64,000 nucleotides of DNA, taken from assembly GCA_030512335.1 (NCBI GenBank), contig JAULSU010000002.1, forward strand, positions 1,426,001 through 1,490,000. Direction: 5' to 3'. A model generated the notes under the pieces. That model did not search any database and was not told where the DNA came from. It worked only from the letters and a program-made list of their open reading frames with translations. This document shows, in pieces, positions 43,333 through 57,018 of this stretch (the first letter of the stretch is position 1; each line of letters begins with the position of its first letter). The position numbers were made by a program, and so were the translations under genes. Origin of the DNA: Immersiella caudata. Its lineage: Eukaryota > Ascomycota > Sordariomycetes > Sordariales > Lasiosphaeriaceae.

Positions 43333-45212
43333 TTTGGCGGTTTCCGTAGGTTGAGTTTGTTGGAGTGTTGCTACCGCATCTTGAGATTACTGTCGAGAGT
43401 GTGGTGACGGCGTGTAGGTGGTTGCTGGTAATGTTTGGTCTGGAGGTTCACGTCGCCGACAATTGGATGTGAGCTCCTTATCGATAGCTTAACCTGGCTG
43501 GCTGGCTGGCGCACAGACCCCACTAGCGCGGCCCCCTAGCTATCAGTCAAGTTTCCAATGCATGCTTGCAACTGTAATGGTTAATTTGGTTAGAAGGCAC
43601 TCGATTTTCTCAACGCATCTATTCCATTTCCATTTCGAACCCCCCAGCGGCGCCCAGTGCGAATCTTGCGGTGACCGTCCACTCGCTTGGGAAACCAGCG
43701 ATGCTGCGACAGTCCTAAGCAATGAAGATAACACTTGAGGGAGGCCCCACTCTGCAGAGAGATCTTCACCGTCAGATGGCGTGCTGGATTACGATCGCTG
43801 GGGGTTTGGGATTGAGTGTTGAGATGGAGATGTCAACTCCATGGTTTTGCATTTTTGCCATTCTCCGTCACCACCACACAGGACTTGGGCACTAGTGTTC
43901 AAGTATGCACGTATCTCCTTTCACGGCCAGCAGATCCGACAAGTCTTCTCAATTGATCTCTGCACGACGCTCGCTGGCAACAAAAAGAAGATTTTCAAGC
44001 GCCCTCATCAAGACTCGAACACCTCGGATCACAGTGCGCCCACACCGTCAGCATCTCCAGGTCATCATGGACGCCTCTCGAAAGCCTATATCTTCCACTG
44101 CGATTTGGAACAAAGCTGAATGCATCCTCAATCGTCCTGACATCACCTCATCGCTTGTCTTCCACCCTAAGCCTCCTTCCCACAGCTCCACCACCCAACC
44201 ATCACTAACATAGGAATCACATCAGCGTCACAGGAATCAAGGCAGGACTAATTCACACAAAGATAATTCCAAAAAAGATCATGCATCTTAATTAACCGAT
44301 CTGCTTCTGCTAACACACGGCTTGCTCGCTTGCTAGGCACAAAATCACAGTATTTCACCTCCCAGACTGAGACTGAAAATCCGCACAACATGCCGTGAGG
44401 CTCATTGTATGTTTCCCCCCATGTTCCGTCTTTCTTTCCCATCTTCCTTCCGACTTTTAAACTGTCGCACACTAAATCCGATCTGTTGTTGCTTGCTTGC
44501 TTTGTTTTTCTTTTCCCATTCTTCTTGCCCACCTGGCGCTGCTCAACTCAACCCCGTAAAATACACTCCTCCTCCTTCCCTCCACGAAGCTTCCCCAGTC
44601 GTAACATCATAAAGCCTGTTATGTAAAACGAGCCCTGCTGTATAGTAGAATCCGAAAGTGAAACGTAGCGAAGAGCACCAAACATAGCAGCGGAAACATT
44701 TTCAACGCAAAAAAACAACAAGCAAACGCAGGGCTCGGAAAATGTAACAGGACGGATATGCAAGGATGGTTGAGAAGTGTAGTACAAAAGCTCCGCCCAC
44801 GTCCCCAGTTCATCGTTCCCATCATGCTGATAATAATCGTTGCCCCCCTTTCCCCGAACCCTTGAAAAGGTCCCGCGCTGCCTCGACGGGATACTGAATG
44901 GGGGTTATTTTTGGCCGTGAATAGAATTTCTTGTCCCCTTCTTCCATTTGCCCATTGTTTCTCAATAGCAGCTCCAACTCCATTTCCTCCCTCCCCTCGA
45001 AGGAAGTCCTAGCCCTCATCCTCCCCTCAAAATCGTGTATATATAACTGAATATATACGAGATATGGTGTGGTGTGCGGTATCGAGGTGTGTAGGGTAAA
45101 AACGCCAATCGCCATGCAAGAATCGAAATCGATGAATAAGATAAAATGTCAATTAAATCCAATCATATGCAGCCATGCTTGTGTGTTCGGTAATCCAAAA
45201 GGTAGAAGGTAG
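43333..45212. other. 1.9-kb intergenic region
   Basis: It contains the gpi15 promoter on one side and the 3' UTR of the WD40 gene on the other. The 44.4-45.1 kb portion is pyrimidine-rich and AT-rich, as in fungal 3' UTRs. No gene, RNA or repeat was recognised. Confidence 0.45.
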
Positions 45213-48200
45213 TTAGATGAGCTCGCTCTTATGCAATCCCGTGCGGAAATCTGTCTGCTGCACCTGCTGGTACACGGGAGACTTGGCCATGTCCTGACGA
45301 GAGACCGGCGACTTGGCCATCTCTTGACGCATGATGGGCGACTTGGCCATGTCGGCACGCATCTGATAAGACAGGGGCGGGACGCTCTCGTAGGGGGCGA
45401 TGGTCTCGGGGGACTTGACGCGGGGGTTGTTGTCGCGGGTGCGGTTGCGGCTGGCCGAGCGCATGCGTTCTGTGGCACGGGTGATGCGGGCACCGATGCT
45501 GTTGTCAACGCTGCTGCGGCCCCGGTGGTGACCGTTCCGAGAAGAGGTCGGGGCCGGGGGCTCAAGAGGCGCAGGCGTAGAGGAAGTCCCTGGCTGCTGC
45601 TGATCGTCGTCCATGACGATCTCAATCATGCCCGTGCTCCCGCCATACACAACCGGCTTGGGACCAGCACCGTGTGGGAGAGGTGCCGGGGGCGGCGGTG
45701 GCGGCTGAGCGAGATGCTGGAGCTCCTTGAGCATCGGTGGTGCTGGTGGAGGAGGGGGTGGGGGCGGGATGCCCATCTGTGAGTCGTAGGACGGGCGGCG
45801 ACCAGAAAGGCTGGGCTTGTTGAAGGTATGCCGACCAGTAGAGCCGGCTGAAGGAGGCGCGAGATCTCGGGGAGGAGCAGAGTTGGACCTTGGTAGGGGC
45901 TCGGCCGGGGTCTGCGTTCGCGAGGAGGCAGGCGGAGGAGGCGTATACACGGTCGAGGGCAGCAGCAGCGTCATCGGAGGCTCCTCGGACTCAACCCTCT
46001 TCGGGGACGGCTGATTCGAGTGGATGATTGGCGGCGAGTGCTGCTGCTGATACGCTGCAGGCAGCGGCGGGACCGGCACGTTGTGCTTGCTCGAGTCCGA
46101 TTCAAGAACCAAACGCATAGCCTTCGGCGTCGCAGGGAGACCCATACGCGGGTTCTCGCCGCGGTTCGCGTACATACTGCGGCCCTGGATCGGGTCGGCA
46201 CTTCCACTGCGCGACGGCAGATCCTCCTTCCTGAAAGCCAAATCCATGCTCAGGGGCGGTGTTCCGTGGCGAGGGAAGCTGTAGTCGCCAGGCGGAGTGC
46301 GCTGCGGTGCGGGAGAAAGCTCGTCGGGGTGCGGAATAGGGGGAGCAGCCGGCCTAAGAGCGAGGGACCTGCGACGTTCCTCGAGCTCACGCGCTGCTGC
46401 CTCCTTCTTCAACCTCCTCTCTTCGTCGCTGATGGTCTTCACCGTGTATGTGGCTGGAACCAGGACCATCGGCGCAGTGGTGGTCAGCGGAGTGGTAAGC
46501 GGTGTGGTCGATCGTGCCTTCTTGCCGTCCGAGACCTGGCGAGAGCGAGAGGCATCGGACCAGGGAGCAGGTCCAGTGGCGGAGCGTGCAGACTGTGGCG
46601 ACATCATGTCTCCGCGAGGACCCCTGCTGGTGCTGCGGCTCTTGCGATGACGGAACTTCTCCTGTGCCTCGAGTGCTTGTCTGAGGTCTTCATCGCTCTC
46701 TGAGCCACCCAACGTGTGGACTGGACCAGCGGACATGGGCATTGGCACAGGCGAAGACGGCGAACGCGGCTTGGACGCACCACGGGTGGCGGAACGACCA
46801 CGATCCGTGGCACCAGACTTATCAGGGCTCCGCGCACGACGGCCATCGCGGCTCGTCGCACGACCATCCCTGCTGGTTGCCCGACCGTCCCGACCGTCCC
46901 GGCTGGTACCCCTCCCATTTCGGCTCTGGTTCCGGCTACCCTGCCTCGACTTGGAAGCGTCCCGATGGGCCGTCACCTTCTTGACAGTGGGCGGCTGCTC
47001 CGGTTCCTCAAATGCCAGATCCTTAAGCGCTCCCGCATTCTCGGATTCCGTCGGCAGAGCATGACCCTCCTCGTCCCTTGGTGTCGCAAGGTTGATCAGG
47101 TCCTCAGGAGACATGGGAACAGGTGACTTCGGAGACCTCTTGCCACCCTTGGGGGTATAACCGCGCGAATCACCCCGGCCGCGATCCCCAGCATCATCAT
47201 GACCGCTGCGCTTCCTGCTCGATTCGCGTACCCTTCCACGACCCTCCCTGCTGGCGGCGCGTGCTTGGTTGGCTCGGTTAGAGTCTAGCCCGTTGAGGTA
47301 ATCATCAAGGGTCCTGCCGGTCTGGACATCACGCTGACCCCTGGCGCCGGCAACGCTAGAAGCTGCCGAAGCAGAGGTGACCGAGCTTGAGATGGAAGCC
47401 GGCCCACGGCGTCGCGATGGCCAGTGATAGCGGACCGACGAACCAGCTGACTGCTCTGGGGAGGTGAGGTCGCCGGGAATTTGCTCTTGGAACCGAGGCA
47501 GAGACAAGTCGAGACCCTCCGGAATGCGGGTTCGGGAACCGTTTCTCCTCTTTGGGCCCTCCATCAAGGCAACCACCGCAGCCGGCGACGGGGACGGCGG
47601 CGGGTTCTTCTCTTTGATCGCCCTCGGGCTCGAGGTGTGAGATCTTAGCATCTCCATGCTCCTCCCCGAATCCAGACCCCTGCTCGACTTCTCAGCCATC
47701 TCGATGGAAACGGAAGCGGACCTGGCCTCAGGATACGGGTCCTTGGTCGGCTTAGCAACGGCTGTGAGAAGCTCGCGGTGGCTTTGATCGGGAGCCTCGC
47801 CAATCGACGGCAGACGCTGGCGAGAGAAACCTCCCGCAGGGGGGCGAGCTGAAGCGGGTGTCGCAAACTGGCTTCGGTTGCCTCGCAGCACCGCAGTTGC
47901 CGGATCACCGCCGGGTGACATGGCAGAGTCGGCAATGGGGGTGGGACCACCGGCGAGGGGTGTCCTGCCATCATCTACCGCAGACAAGAACTTGTTCTTG
48001 ATCGGCTGCTCGGCGCCAAAGGTCGTGATGAGCTTCAGCGAAGACGCCTTGGCAACACTCCTCTGCGGGCCATGCCCAACGCTCGGCGGTGACATTGGCG
48101 GGCTAAGCAGTTCACCGTTCGGGCCCATTGTCTGCCCCAAACTCTGGAAGGTGATTTGCTGGGCGGATGGAGAGGTCCAGGGCTCACTAGACTCGTGGCT

Positions 48201-50519
48201 GGTGCAGGCAAAGCTAATAAACGTAAGTGACTCTGCAACCCAGCAAGGAAAGAAATGTAGAGACATACCATCGAATGGCCAGTTGCTGCTGACCGTGCTG
48301 CACAGCCCACTCTCCCCATTTCCGGAGGATCGCCTCCTGACGCTCCCAGACGGCCGGGAAGAAGAGGCAGCTCAGAATCAGCGCCTCCATATACCGCTTG
48401 TGAGAGATGTAGATTTCGATCGCGTCGTTGTGGTCGCCGAGGCCAATCATGATGGTAGCGGCAGCGTGCACATCGCCACTCTCCAAGAGCCTCTGCACGT
48501 AGGCACGGCCCAACTTGTGTTGCGATTGCTGTCCACCGATGCCGCTCAGAGCGAGAAGCATCCAATCCGACGAAGTCATGTTCTCCGATCCCATGGCCAT
48601 AATGTCAGTTGTGATATCGCCCAACCACTTCGCCAGCAGAATCCGGTTTGTGGAGCCCAAGGGGTGACGTGACATTTCGTCGCGAATCAGCTCGTCTACG
48701 TCCTTGTTCCACCCGAATATTGTGTTCAGCATCTGACGCCGGAGGTCATCGTTCGTAAGATGGCTCGTGTCTCCGCTGAAGGGGGCCTTGAATGGGACGT
48801 CCTGGAGGCGGCTCTTTGTAAATTTGAACAGGTCCACCACCCTGGAATCTTCCGGGCTCCGGGGAATTTCGTTTCGCAATCTTGAGGGTCTGTGTCTTGA
48901 GCGGTAGTGTGAGCTACCCATGGAGATGGAGCTGCTCGTCGAGAACGACTCCCGTTGTCCCCTCTCACCCCTGTCGTGGTACGACACAGCTCCAGACGCC
49001 AGTGAGGACCCGGCTGAAATGTAAGTGTGCTCGGTCATGCCACCACGAGACTGAACCGAGGCAGGATACCCACGAGCTGGTGTCTGAGAACTGGAAGATG
49101 AGATCGACACACTCGAACGACTTCGGCTGGAAAGGGGGCTGGCTGTGCGATACCGCTCGGCGTCTGAGTCGATCTCCCCCTTGACGAGACGAGCCAGCGG
49201 CGACATGTTCTCCTCCTCCGACAAGTCCGCGTGGATGGCAATCGATGCCGTTGACTCCGTCTCCGACATGCTGGCGTTTCCCTTCTCCTGCTCCTCAAGC
49301 GAGATGGGAGGTGATGGGGGGAGCAAATTCGCAGGATGCTGGACATTAGCAACCAACATAGCCGGGGCATTAAGATCAAACTGTTGAACGGTGTTATTCG
49401 CACCGAGGGTAAAGAGGCTCGCCCCAGGTCCATAGACGGCCAAGCCCCGGATGTTGTCCAGGGTGGGAATAGTATCGTATGTGACGTGCTTTGTCCGCAC
49501 ATCCCACGAGATCGTTTCACCTTCGGAATACTGAATGATGCGACCGTTTTTCGACCAGCCCATCCAGTTGGGTCCTGCAAGGTAGTTTTCTGTCCTCTTC
49601 AAGAGCCGCACCACTTTGGCCGGGTCATCGGCATTGTACGACTTAGAGACGCTCCATACACGGAGGTCGCCGTCGTTGGTCTGCACCGCCAACATGTCCG
49701 ACTTTTGGCGGGACGATGATGCGTGCCATGCCAATGTCACGATGGGTGATGGCCCTCGCGAAGTGGTCAGGTTGTGCAAAATAGTAAATCTTGGCTGAAG
49801 TGTCGCAATCAAAAGCGAACCATTTTGGTAGCTGCCAGGGGTTCATGTCAGTTCGAGGTAGCGGCCTTGTGACACCAACCCCAGATGAGAGACTCACCCA
49901 ATTGCAAATGTCCTGCAGTCAGCGGCCGGGGCGATGGCCGTAATAGATATTTGGTCAATCGTCCTCGCCGAAATATGCTCTGATGTTGTGGGCTCAAAGA
50001 GGATCACGTTGCCTTGGATGTTTCCTGTGTGGCATTGTCAGCCACAAAGTCAAGACATGGGAAAAGGGGTGTTTACGCACCAAAAGCAACATTGCCATTG
50101 CGCATCCACGCCGCACACGTCAAGTTCTCATATGACGCAAACCGGGCCACCTCGTCTCCTGTAAGAATGTCCCAGACGATTGCCGTCTGCCCTGCGTCGT
50201 AGCTCACAACTAGCCTCCCGGCACCGACGTCGCTCACGTTGTCGACGGCTAACAGTTGCACCTCCTCTCCGTGGCGCGCAAACCTCCGTTCTATTGTGAG
50301 AGTGTCATGGTGGGCGCACACGATCGACGCCCCCTGAGCATAGAGAAACATAGACGCCGTCGCCGCCGAAGGCTCAAAGTAGCGAGTGGGCGGTGGTGGG
50401 CTGGTTTTGGTCGGCATGGTGAAGTCGCCCATGTGAGCGTTCCGTCCCCGTGCAGAGAGCTGCTGCTGACCTGATGCACCTGAGCCGGCGCGGGCCCTCG
50501 AGGCATGGCTAGCGGACAT
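45213..50519 (-). CDS. Large WD40-repeat protein with helical core and long disordered tail
   Basis: Four exons (50081-50519, 49898-50024, 48269-49831, 45213-48213) join in phase to 1,709 residues. Residues 60-350 look like a WD40 propeller (SYDAGQTAIVWDILTGDEVARF, NIQGNVILFEP, TNDGDLRVWSVSKS, GETISWDVRTKH). After a Ser-rich linker, residues about 530-715 are helical (LLAKWLGDITTDIMAMGSENM, GRAYVQRLLESGDVHAAATIMIGLGDHNDAIEIYI, EALILSCLFFPAVWERQEAILRKWGEWA), resembling the TPR-like solenoid that follows WD40 domains in GEMIN5- and coatomer-type proteins. The remaining thousand residues are disordered: RGRATSRDGR-type SR repeats near 1130-1180, polyproline tracts, and three tandem MAKSPxxRQ units at 1665-1694. 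It probably is a cytoplasmic scaffold; the function is unknown to me. Confidence 0.88.
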
Positions 50520-53500
50520 GGCGGGCTAGATAGTTATGTTTTCCCTGGTCCCAGATCGAGGGGCTTTGTGAGACAATGACCGAGTTAGCTCCTAGCACGG
50601 CAGGTTACAAAATGGGGGGGTAATTGTTGAGCAGCCCTCCGGCGCAAAGCTCTGTCGCCCCTGCCCACGCGCCGGCGGGGATATCTCTGAAGCGACAGAG
50701 GGGCTTTGAGGCAGCACAAGAAGGTCGGTATCAACGTACCAGGCGGTAAGGTTATGTGGCCCTTCCGAATTGTTCGACCAAGACGGGCGGTGAGGCAACA
50801 CAGACCGGACCCCAGCTCATCACATGGAACAGGCCGATGCTCGTATCCGTCCGCCGATATGTGTGTGGGTTCCCTTCGCGATCGCGGCAGTCGAAGCTGT
50901 CGAGAAGCTACCCAGGCATGCGGGGAGGGCAGCGGCAGAGAGAGGGACCGATGCTGCCGGCGATCTACTTCGGGGCTGTCGTGCCTCGAGATGTGTCGTC
51001 GGCGAGGTCGTCGTGCCTCTGGTCACAGGCGCAGGTGCGGTGTGAGGGGTGGTGGAGAAGGAGAAAGTTGAAGAGAAGGGACGGGAGGGACTTGGGTCGG
51101 CTGGGACGGTAGCACGGGAAGTGTGCTCGCGCAGAAGCAGCGGCAGCAAGTAGTAGACAGACGCCGTCCCTGTCTGTACTTGCAGTGCTTGCTAGGCGCA
51201 GACAAGGGGGTGCGTGTATGGCGCTGTGTGGTGGGGAGGGGGGCAGGTTCTATGGGGGCGGCAAGAGGAGTTACCCGCCTCGCCCCTCGAGCGCGGGAGT
51301 TGCTGGTGACGGGGGATGTCGACTCGGCGCTTGTCGTGCAGCCAGGCCGCGTGCGTTGGCTCCGGCTCCTCTGCGATGCCGCCTTCTTCCCTTATGTTTC
51401 TGCGTCTCTTCTGTCGTCACGGCGCAGAACAGGAAGCGCAACAGAGACGCAGGAGAAGACGAGAGAAGCAGCGACTTTCGACGTGCAGCTTTTGCGCGGG
51501 TGTGTGCCAGCCAAATAAGTCTACCCAACCCCTAGAGCGCTTAACATGGCGAGGCGACGTTGTCACTGGACGAGCGCCGGGCAAGGCCCATAACTGCGTA
51601 TGTAAAATTAGAGGGCCCTGGCCTGCCTGGGCACTGGTGCCCTTCCGGTCTGCTGCGATAATGCGGTAGGGCCATTCAAGTCGCCGTCCTGCCTGCGGGA
51701 GCCACAAGAGCGGTGCGCAGCGGACCCATCTGGCAGCGGATGCGGGCCGGCTCATCTGGGGAGGGCCTGGAGGGCTGCGTGGAAACAAGAGCGCGATGGC
51801 AAGATGTGCATTGACTAGCGAGGCGGCACTAACCCACCGGGGCCAGGGTGGTGCGCCAGATGCTGGGGGGAGGTTTTGGGTGTCTCCGCAGTGCCTTCGA
51901 AGTGCTGGTTGGCCTGCCATGCCAGACGTACATGGTACATTCAATATTTGCCATAATTAGCCCCGCGGCCTGCTGTTGCGTGCCGGCGAGTCGTTGCGAT
52001 GGTGCGCTGCGGGAACAGGACAGACGAGGGATCGTGCCAGGCATCGCCATCTCGGCGAGCGGAGCATCCAGGGCGTGAGAGCCTGTCGAAGCCGTCCTGC
52101 TTTGTTGAGTCGATGGGTCCCGGGAGGACTCCAGGGCTCGTGAGTCTCTGGGAAGCATTGGCAGCTGCTGGTCTCCGCGGCGGTCAGCGTCACGAGGCGA
52201 TAGCGGGAGGCGAACCTGGTCGCTGGGGGCGGGGCCCTTCGGGAATCCAGCTATGCCGGCAGCGGGCAGCGGGCAGCAAAGACAGTGCTACTCCCAGAGC
52301 GCTGGCGCTGTGCGAATGCAGAATTCGGAGTCTGGTCAGTCAGTCTGGCGAGACAGCGTCGCACAGGCGGCGTAGCGAAGTGCACTGCGCGGAATGTGTG
52401 CATTCGTTACCGTCTTGGTAGTTGGCCGTGGTGGCATACCCTCCGGGCTAGAACAATGACTCTGTATGAGCATATCAGAACTGACAGATCGCACGACCCT
52501 GTCAATCCTGCTCGGTCCCCTGTCCCTCCGCAGAACGCGGTCAGCAGCGGTTCCTGGGTTGCATACAGAGAGCACTGCAGTAGTCTCTTGCGCAGAACAT
52601 CGCCGCCATCGACTTTTTCTGGTTGCAGTGATCTGCGAGAATGCAACGGGGCAACCAGCGAACCAGCGACCCGTGCTCCGTGCCCTCGACCAGCCATCGT
52701 CGAGGAAGGCACGATGGGCCTCGCATCGGCTCACCAATGCTCATGCTGGCCTGCTGCGGCCGCACCAATTTTACCGATGGCATGGCAGCAAAGGCCGCAA
52801 GGCACCATCATGATCTCCCCTTCGTCAGTGGCTCCCTCGTGTTCGGCGTCGGCGTGCGGCGCGAAGCTTCGATCTTCAAACGTCGAATTTGGTCGCTGCT
52901 GTCTGGAAGCCCGCGTGGTCGACACCGGAAGCGAGTAACGTCTCGACGAGCCAAGACCGGCGTGTGGTTGGGCAGCAGCCAGGTGGGGAAGCTGGCAGGC
53001 GGTGGGGTCCAAGGTCCAAGGGTTCGCACGGCTAAGCGCCCAGTGACGATTGGCAGGGGCCCATCCCTGCCCTGCAGCACCAATCACGGCTGCTATCACC
53101 CTCCCGACCAGGGGTTTTATCGCCCATCCCGTCCGCGATCTCTCGACGGCCACTTGCGTTATTATCCTATTTGTTCAACTTCTCGCAACCAGCCAGCAAA
53201 GGACCAGTCAAAGGAACCCGTCAAAAGCCAGTCGAGCTGTCGACCTCTCCCGCGCTGCGAACAATAGGCCAATAGGCCGAGCGTGCCATTGGCCGCGCTG
53301 GGCCGAGGTACTCGATACCAAGCCACTTAACCCCCCAGCTTCCTGGTTTGGTGCGCATTGCTCATCCTCGGCCGCACACTCGACCGCCTCGACCTCGTAC
53401 CGGGAACACCAGCCCGCTGCCATTTGCCATCGCCGAGCGCTGCCCAGGAACCAAGAGGGAATTGGCGGTTATAATAAAGGGGCATATCTGACAAGCCTTT

Positions 53501-56500
53501 TTTTTCTCTCACTTTTGTTTGAAGGTGGTCCCCACCGTGGCAGTTGCAATTGACAATGCGGAATAACTTTCCAGAGAGGTTGCGGTTGATCTGCGAATCT
53601 GTGAATCTGCGATTTGCGGTGCTTTTGCTCCCCGCCGCGCTGCTGCACTGACCGTCAACCGATCTTCAATGCTTGCGGCAAACAAGGGCGGCCCCAGACC
53701 CAACGCGGATTCACCCGCGCCCGCAGCTTGTTTAGCAGCTGGCGGCGTGTTGGCGGCGGAGGGGGCCGGAGAACCTCAAAGGCTAATCTTCGCTCCGCAA
53801 TCCTGACGGCCAGGAACCCCAGGAACCGCCCCTGAAGGGCATTCATGGGATGGACGATGGGGGAGGCACAGATCGCAGACGCTGGTGATGGGCTGGACAA
53901 ACATCGACGTTCAACCATTGCCAACCGGCCCCCCACAGCCGAAAAAGGCCCTTCCGGGTTGAACCAGAGCTTTTCACTCAGAGCTCTTGATGCAAATGCT
54001 TGGCCGCAAAGCTCTGGCTCTCGAGCTCCCGGGCTTACAACACCCCACCACCACTTCGGCACGGGGCCGCATACTATAACTGAGCGTCTTCAGATTACCA
54101 TGCACGTCCACGCCAGAGGACCCCTTTCGAGTGGAAAGATGTAAATTGGCCGGTCTGCTCCAGCGCAGGCACGACGGTTTGAGGTCACGGCTAACGCAGG
54201 ACCTGAGAAGTGTCGAATTCCCAATCGATAGCAGATGCCGGCTCGCATCGGACGAGGTCTTCTCGTGCCCAGGTCAACGGCCGTGCAGTTGCTGGTTCCG
54301 ATTCGCCCACGCAGCATGTTTGGGGGTTTGCGTGATCCTGCTCGGCTGCTGCTCGTACGACCCGTTGAGCATGTAAAACGGTGTCTCTGGCACGCGATTC
54401 GACTCGGCTGGACTGTCCGCGCCGCTTGGATCCTCGACCGTTGATTGCCGCCTGAGCCGCTGGATAGGAGGATGGGATGTGATCGTCTCAATCGATAAAC
54501 GACACAATCTCACGGCAGGTCCATGCACACACTTCGGCTCGATCGTCAGCAAACTGGTGAAGGTTGGGGACAATTTGAAGGACGCCTGGGCTCTGCAAGG
54601 GTCAGGGCCAAGCAGACAGGGGTCAAATCCCCAAACCCATACCGTCCACCCGGCAAGGCATCTGATATCGTCGATAACTGTCATGTCGCCAACCAAGTTT
54701 GCAGTCGCCGGTTCCCTTCGTTATCAATATGCTGCCGCATCTGATGCCGTGCAAGTCGACGAACGACGGCGAGAGGAGGTCGCAGTTAGCAGCCTACTCG
54801 GTCCCAGTTTCCCAGTACCCCGCGGCCGACCTGTGGCCGCCTGCCCGCGGGCTGCAGGGCCACCACGCTTTCGATGGGCCGGCAGGTCGCGTTGGACAGG
54901 CCGTCAACGAATGTGATTGAGTGGCTGCCCTACCTACGGTGCTTCAGCGCGCTCCGTACCTGACGTCGATGGGCCAGCACGCATGTCGTGGTACCCAGGG
55001 CCACTATAGCTCACATTGCTGGCGTTGGACAGGGTCGTTGCTAGCCAGACACACAGCACCCAGCACCACCAGTACGAGGACGTGCACCCGTAGTAGCCGT
55101 ACTTGCAGCATTGCGCAGCGTGGGGTTTTGGATTCTGGCGCTGAGCAACGGTTCCACGCCACCCACACACACGAGAGAGCTCCTCGACTCGATGCTCGTC
55201 GGAGAGCCACTGTGTTTCAGACGTATATTGGGCAAACATCACGCTGACACACACCACCCGCCCTCGCGCTCCCAGACACAAGAAGTCGAGATGCCACGCC
55301 ATGCCACGCCCCGGGAAGTCTCCGCGCGGGGCTAGCTAAGCAACGAAAAAGAGCCACATGTAGATCGCTCCGTATTTCGTTGCAGGGCCTTGGAACCCCT
55401 TCCGAACCCTGCAAATCGTTTGATGAGAGATGACTCGGGGTCACTACTGATCACAATCGCACAATGGGCAGAGCGGAAAGTAAGGCGAGCCGTCATCTCA
55501 GATTTGATGGACCGGGATCGCAGTCGACATCAACAGCACAGCGTGCACAGCGTCTGAGCGCGACCCAGCTCCGGGCCTCCTTCACGAAGCTCACCTTTAC
55601 GCGGTATGAAAAAAAAGGCGGGGGATGTGAAAGGGCAGTCGTCCCATGTCGGCGACAGGGGTTGCTGCCGGACCTAACTTTTCTTCTTCCACGATGACGA
55701 GAGGACATCCTTGACCCTTGTAGCTCGCCGAGGAGGGGCACCTTTCCCCGGCCGCGCTCCCGCCTCCCGAGTCCGATTGTGTTCTGCTTGGACAATGCGG
55801 CGCGCGCTGCGAGCAACGCGCCTCTTTGTCTGAGCCGCCAAAGCGAGGCATTGATCACGACATTGTGCCGCCACGAAAAGAGAAGAAAACACGCAATAAA
55901 ACACGCAATACTGCAAGTAGACAGAAACCCAAGACACGGCGCGGAGAGTTTCTACCTTGATTATCAAAAACGCCAATCTCCCCCGGAACGCCATTTTTAC
56001 GTTCTCGCATTGTGCAGCGGGCATTTGTCTCGCTCGCTTCACCCCGTCCCATCACAATCACGTTGCCGCTGCATCGCATCTGTATCCACGTCTATCTTCG
56101 CAGTAGTTCCAGTTTCTCCGCGAACAGGATTGACACTTGACAGGGAGGATTAGACTCTGTCTTCTGTACCAAGAAAGCTATAGCTATATATATCTGGGCA
56201 CTGGGGTTTTTTCGCACAACGACCAAACAACGTTGGCCGCCATGTCTCAATGGGGAAACTACTCCACCCTGCGAGGATCAAGCCTTGATGTGACGAGTTC
56301 GTCACCAGCACGCCCGCCTGCCCGCCACGCCACGGGCCGGAACTGGCCCCGGTCGAGTTGGCAAGAACCCTCGTCGTCGACACGGACACTAGGCAAGAGT
56401 GTCAAGCGAGAATCGGATCACAGCCACTCCGAAGCTATTCTCTGAGATAATCTTTCTCGGGGGAGACGCGAGAGCGGAAGTATGATAAGATTTGCTCGTG

Positions 56501-56973
56501 TCTCTCTTGACTCTCATCCCCATCCGGACAAGCACACGGACGCCGGGGTGCCATCCGGCCAGCCCTCCTCACCGCCCCGCCGCCGCCGGCTGCGTCTGTG
56601 CGGAAGCCTCGTTTTGAACGGTTTTAAAAATCCCACTGGGGCGCCTGCCCGCACAATTCGACTAATACCCGTCAGGGCGCACTGTGAGTGGTTGGACAGA
56701 GGACTCTGCATTGACTAGCAGCCGTTGCGAGGGTTGGTTGTACGAGACAGACTTCGCCGACTCCGAGACAATAAAGAACCATGGAAGGATTCCAATGGGG
56801 GGAGAGAAGGGGAGCAAGCTCGGTTGCCTGTCCCGCGGGGTAGCTGATGATGGTGGTGTGTGATGGGCTTTTTTTGCAGTTCAGTTCGCGGTGGGTGAAG
56901 CCATACGGGATCCCTGTCGGGCCCGGAGGGAGGTCGGGATTTACACTACCTGCAGTCAACGCAGTAGGGGTGT

Positions 56974-57018
56974 GTCCATTCAGGGCCAACCGAGGCTGAG
57001 CCTGTCCTGAATGGACAG
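56974..57018. repeat. 12-bp perfect inverted repeat
   Basis: TGTCCATTCAGG at 56974-56985 and its exact reverse complement at 57007-57018, separated by 21 bp. It is in non-coding DNA. It could form a hairpin in RNA or bind a dimeric factor; no function assigned. Confidence 0.85.

Noticed and set aside
52285..53267. Overlapping 200-codon frames in the 11-kb desert
   Set aside because: No protein-like hydrophobic pattern or motif; several frames open at once, as expected from base composition.
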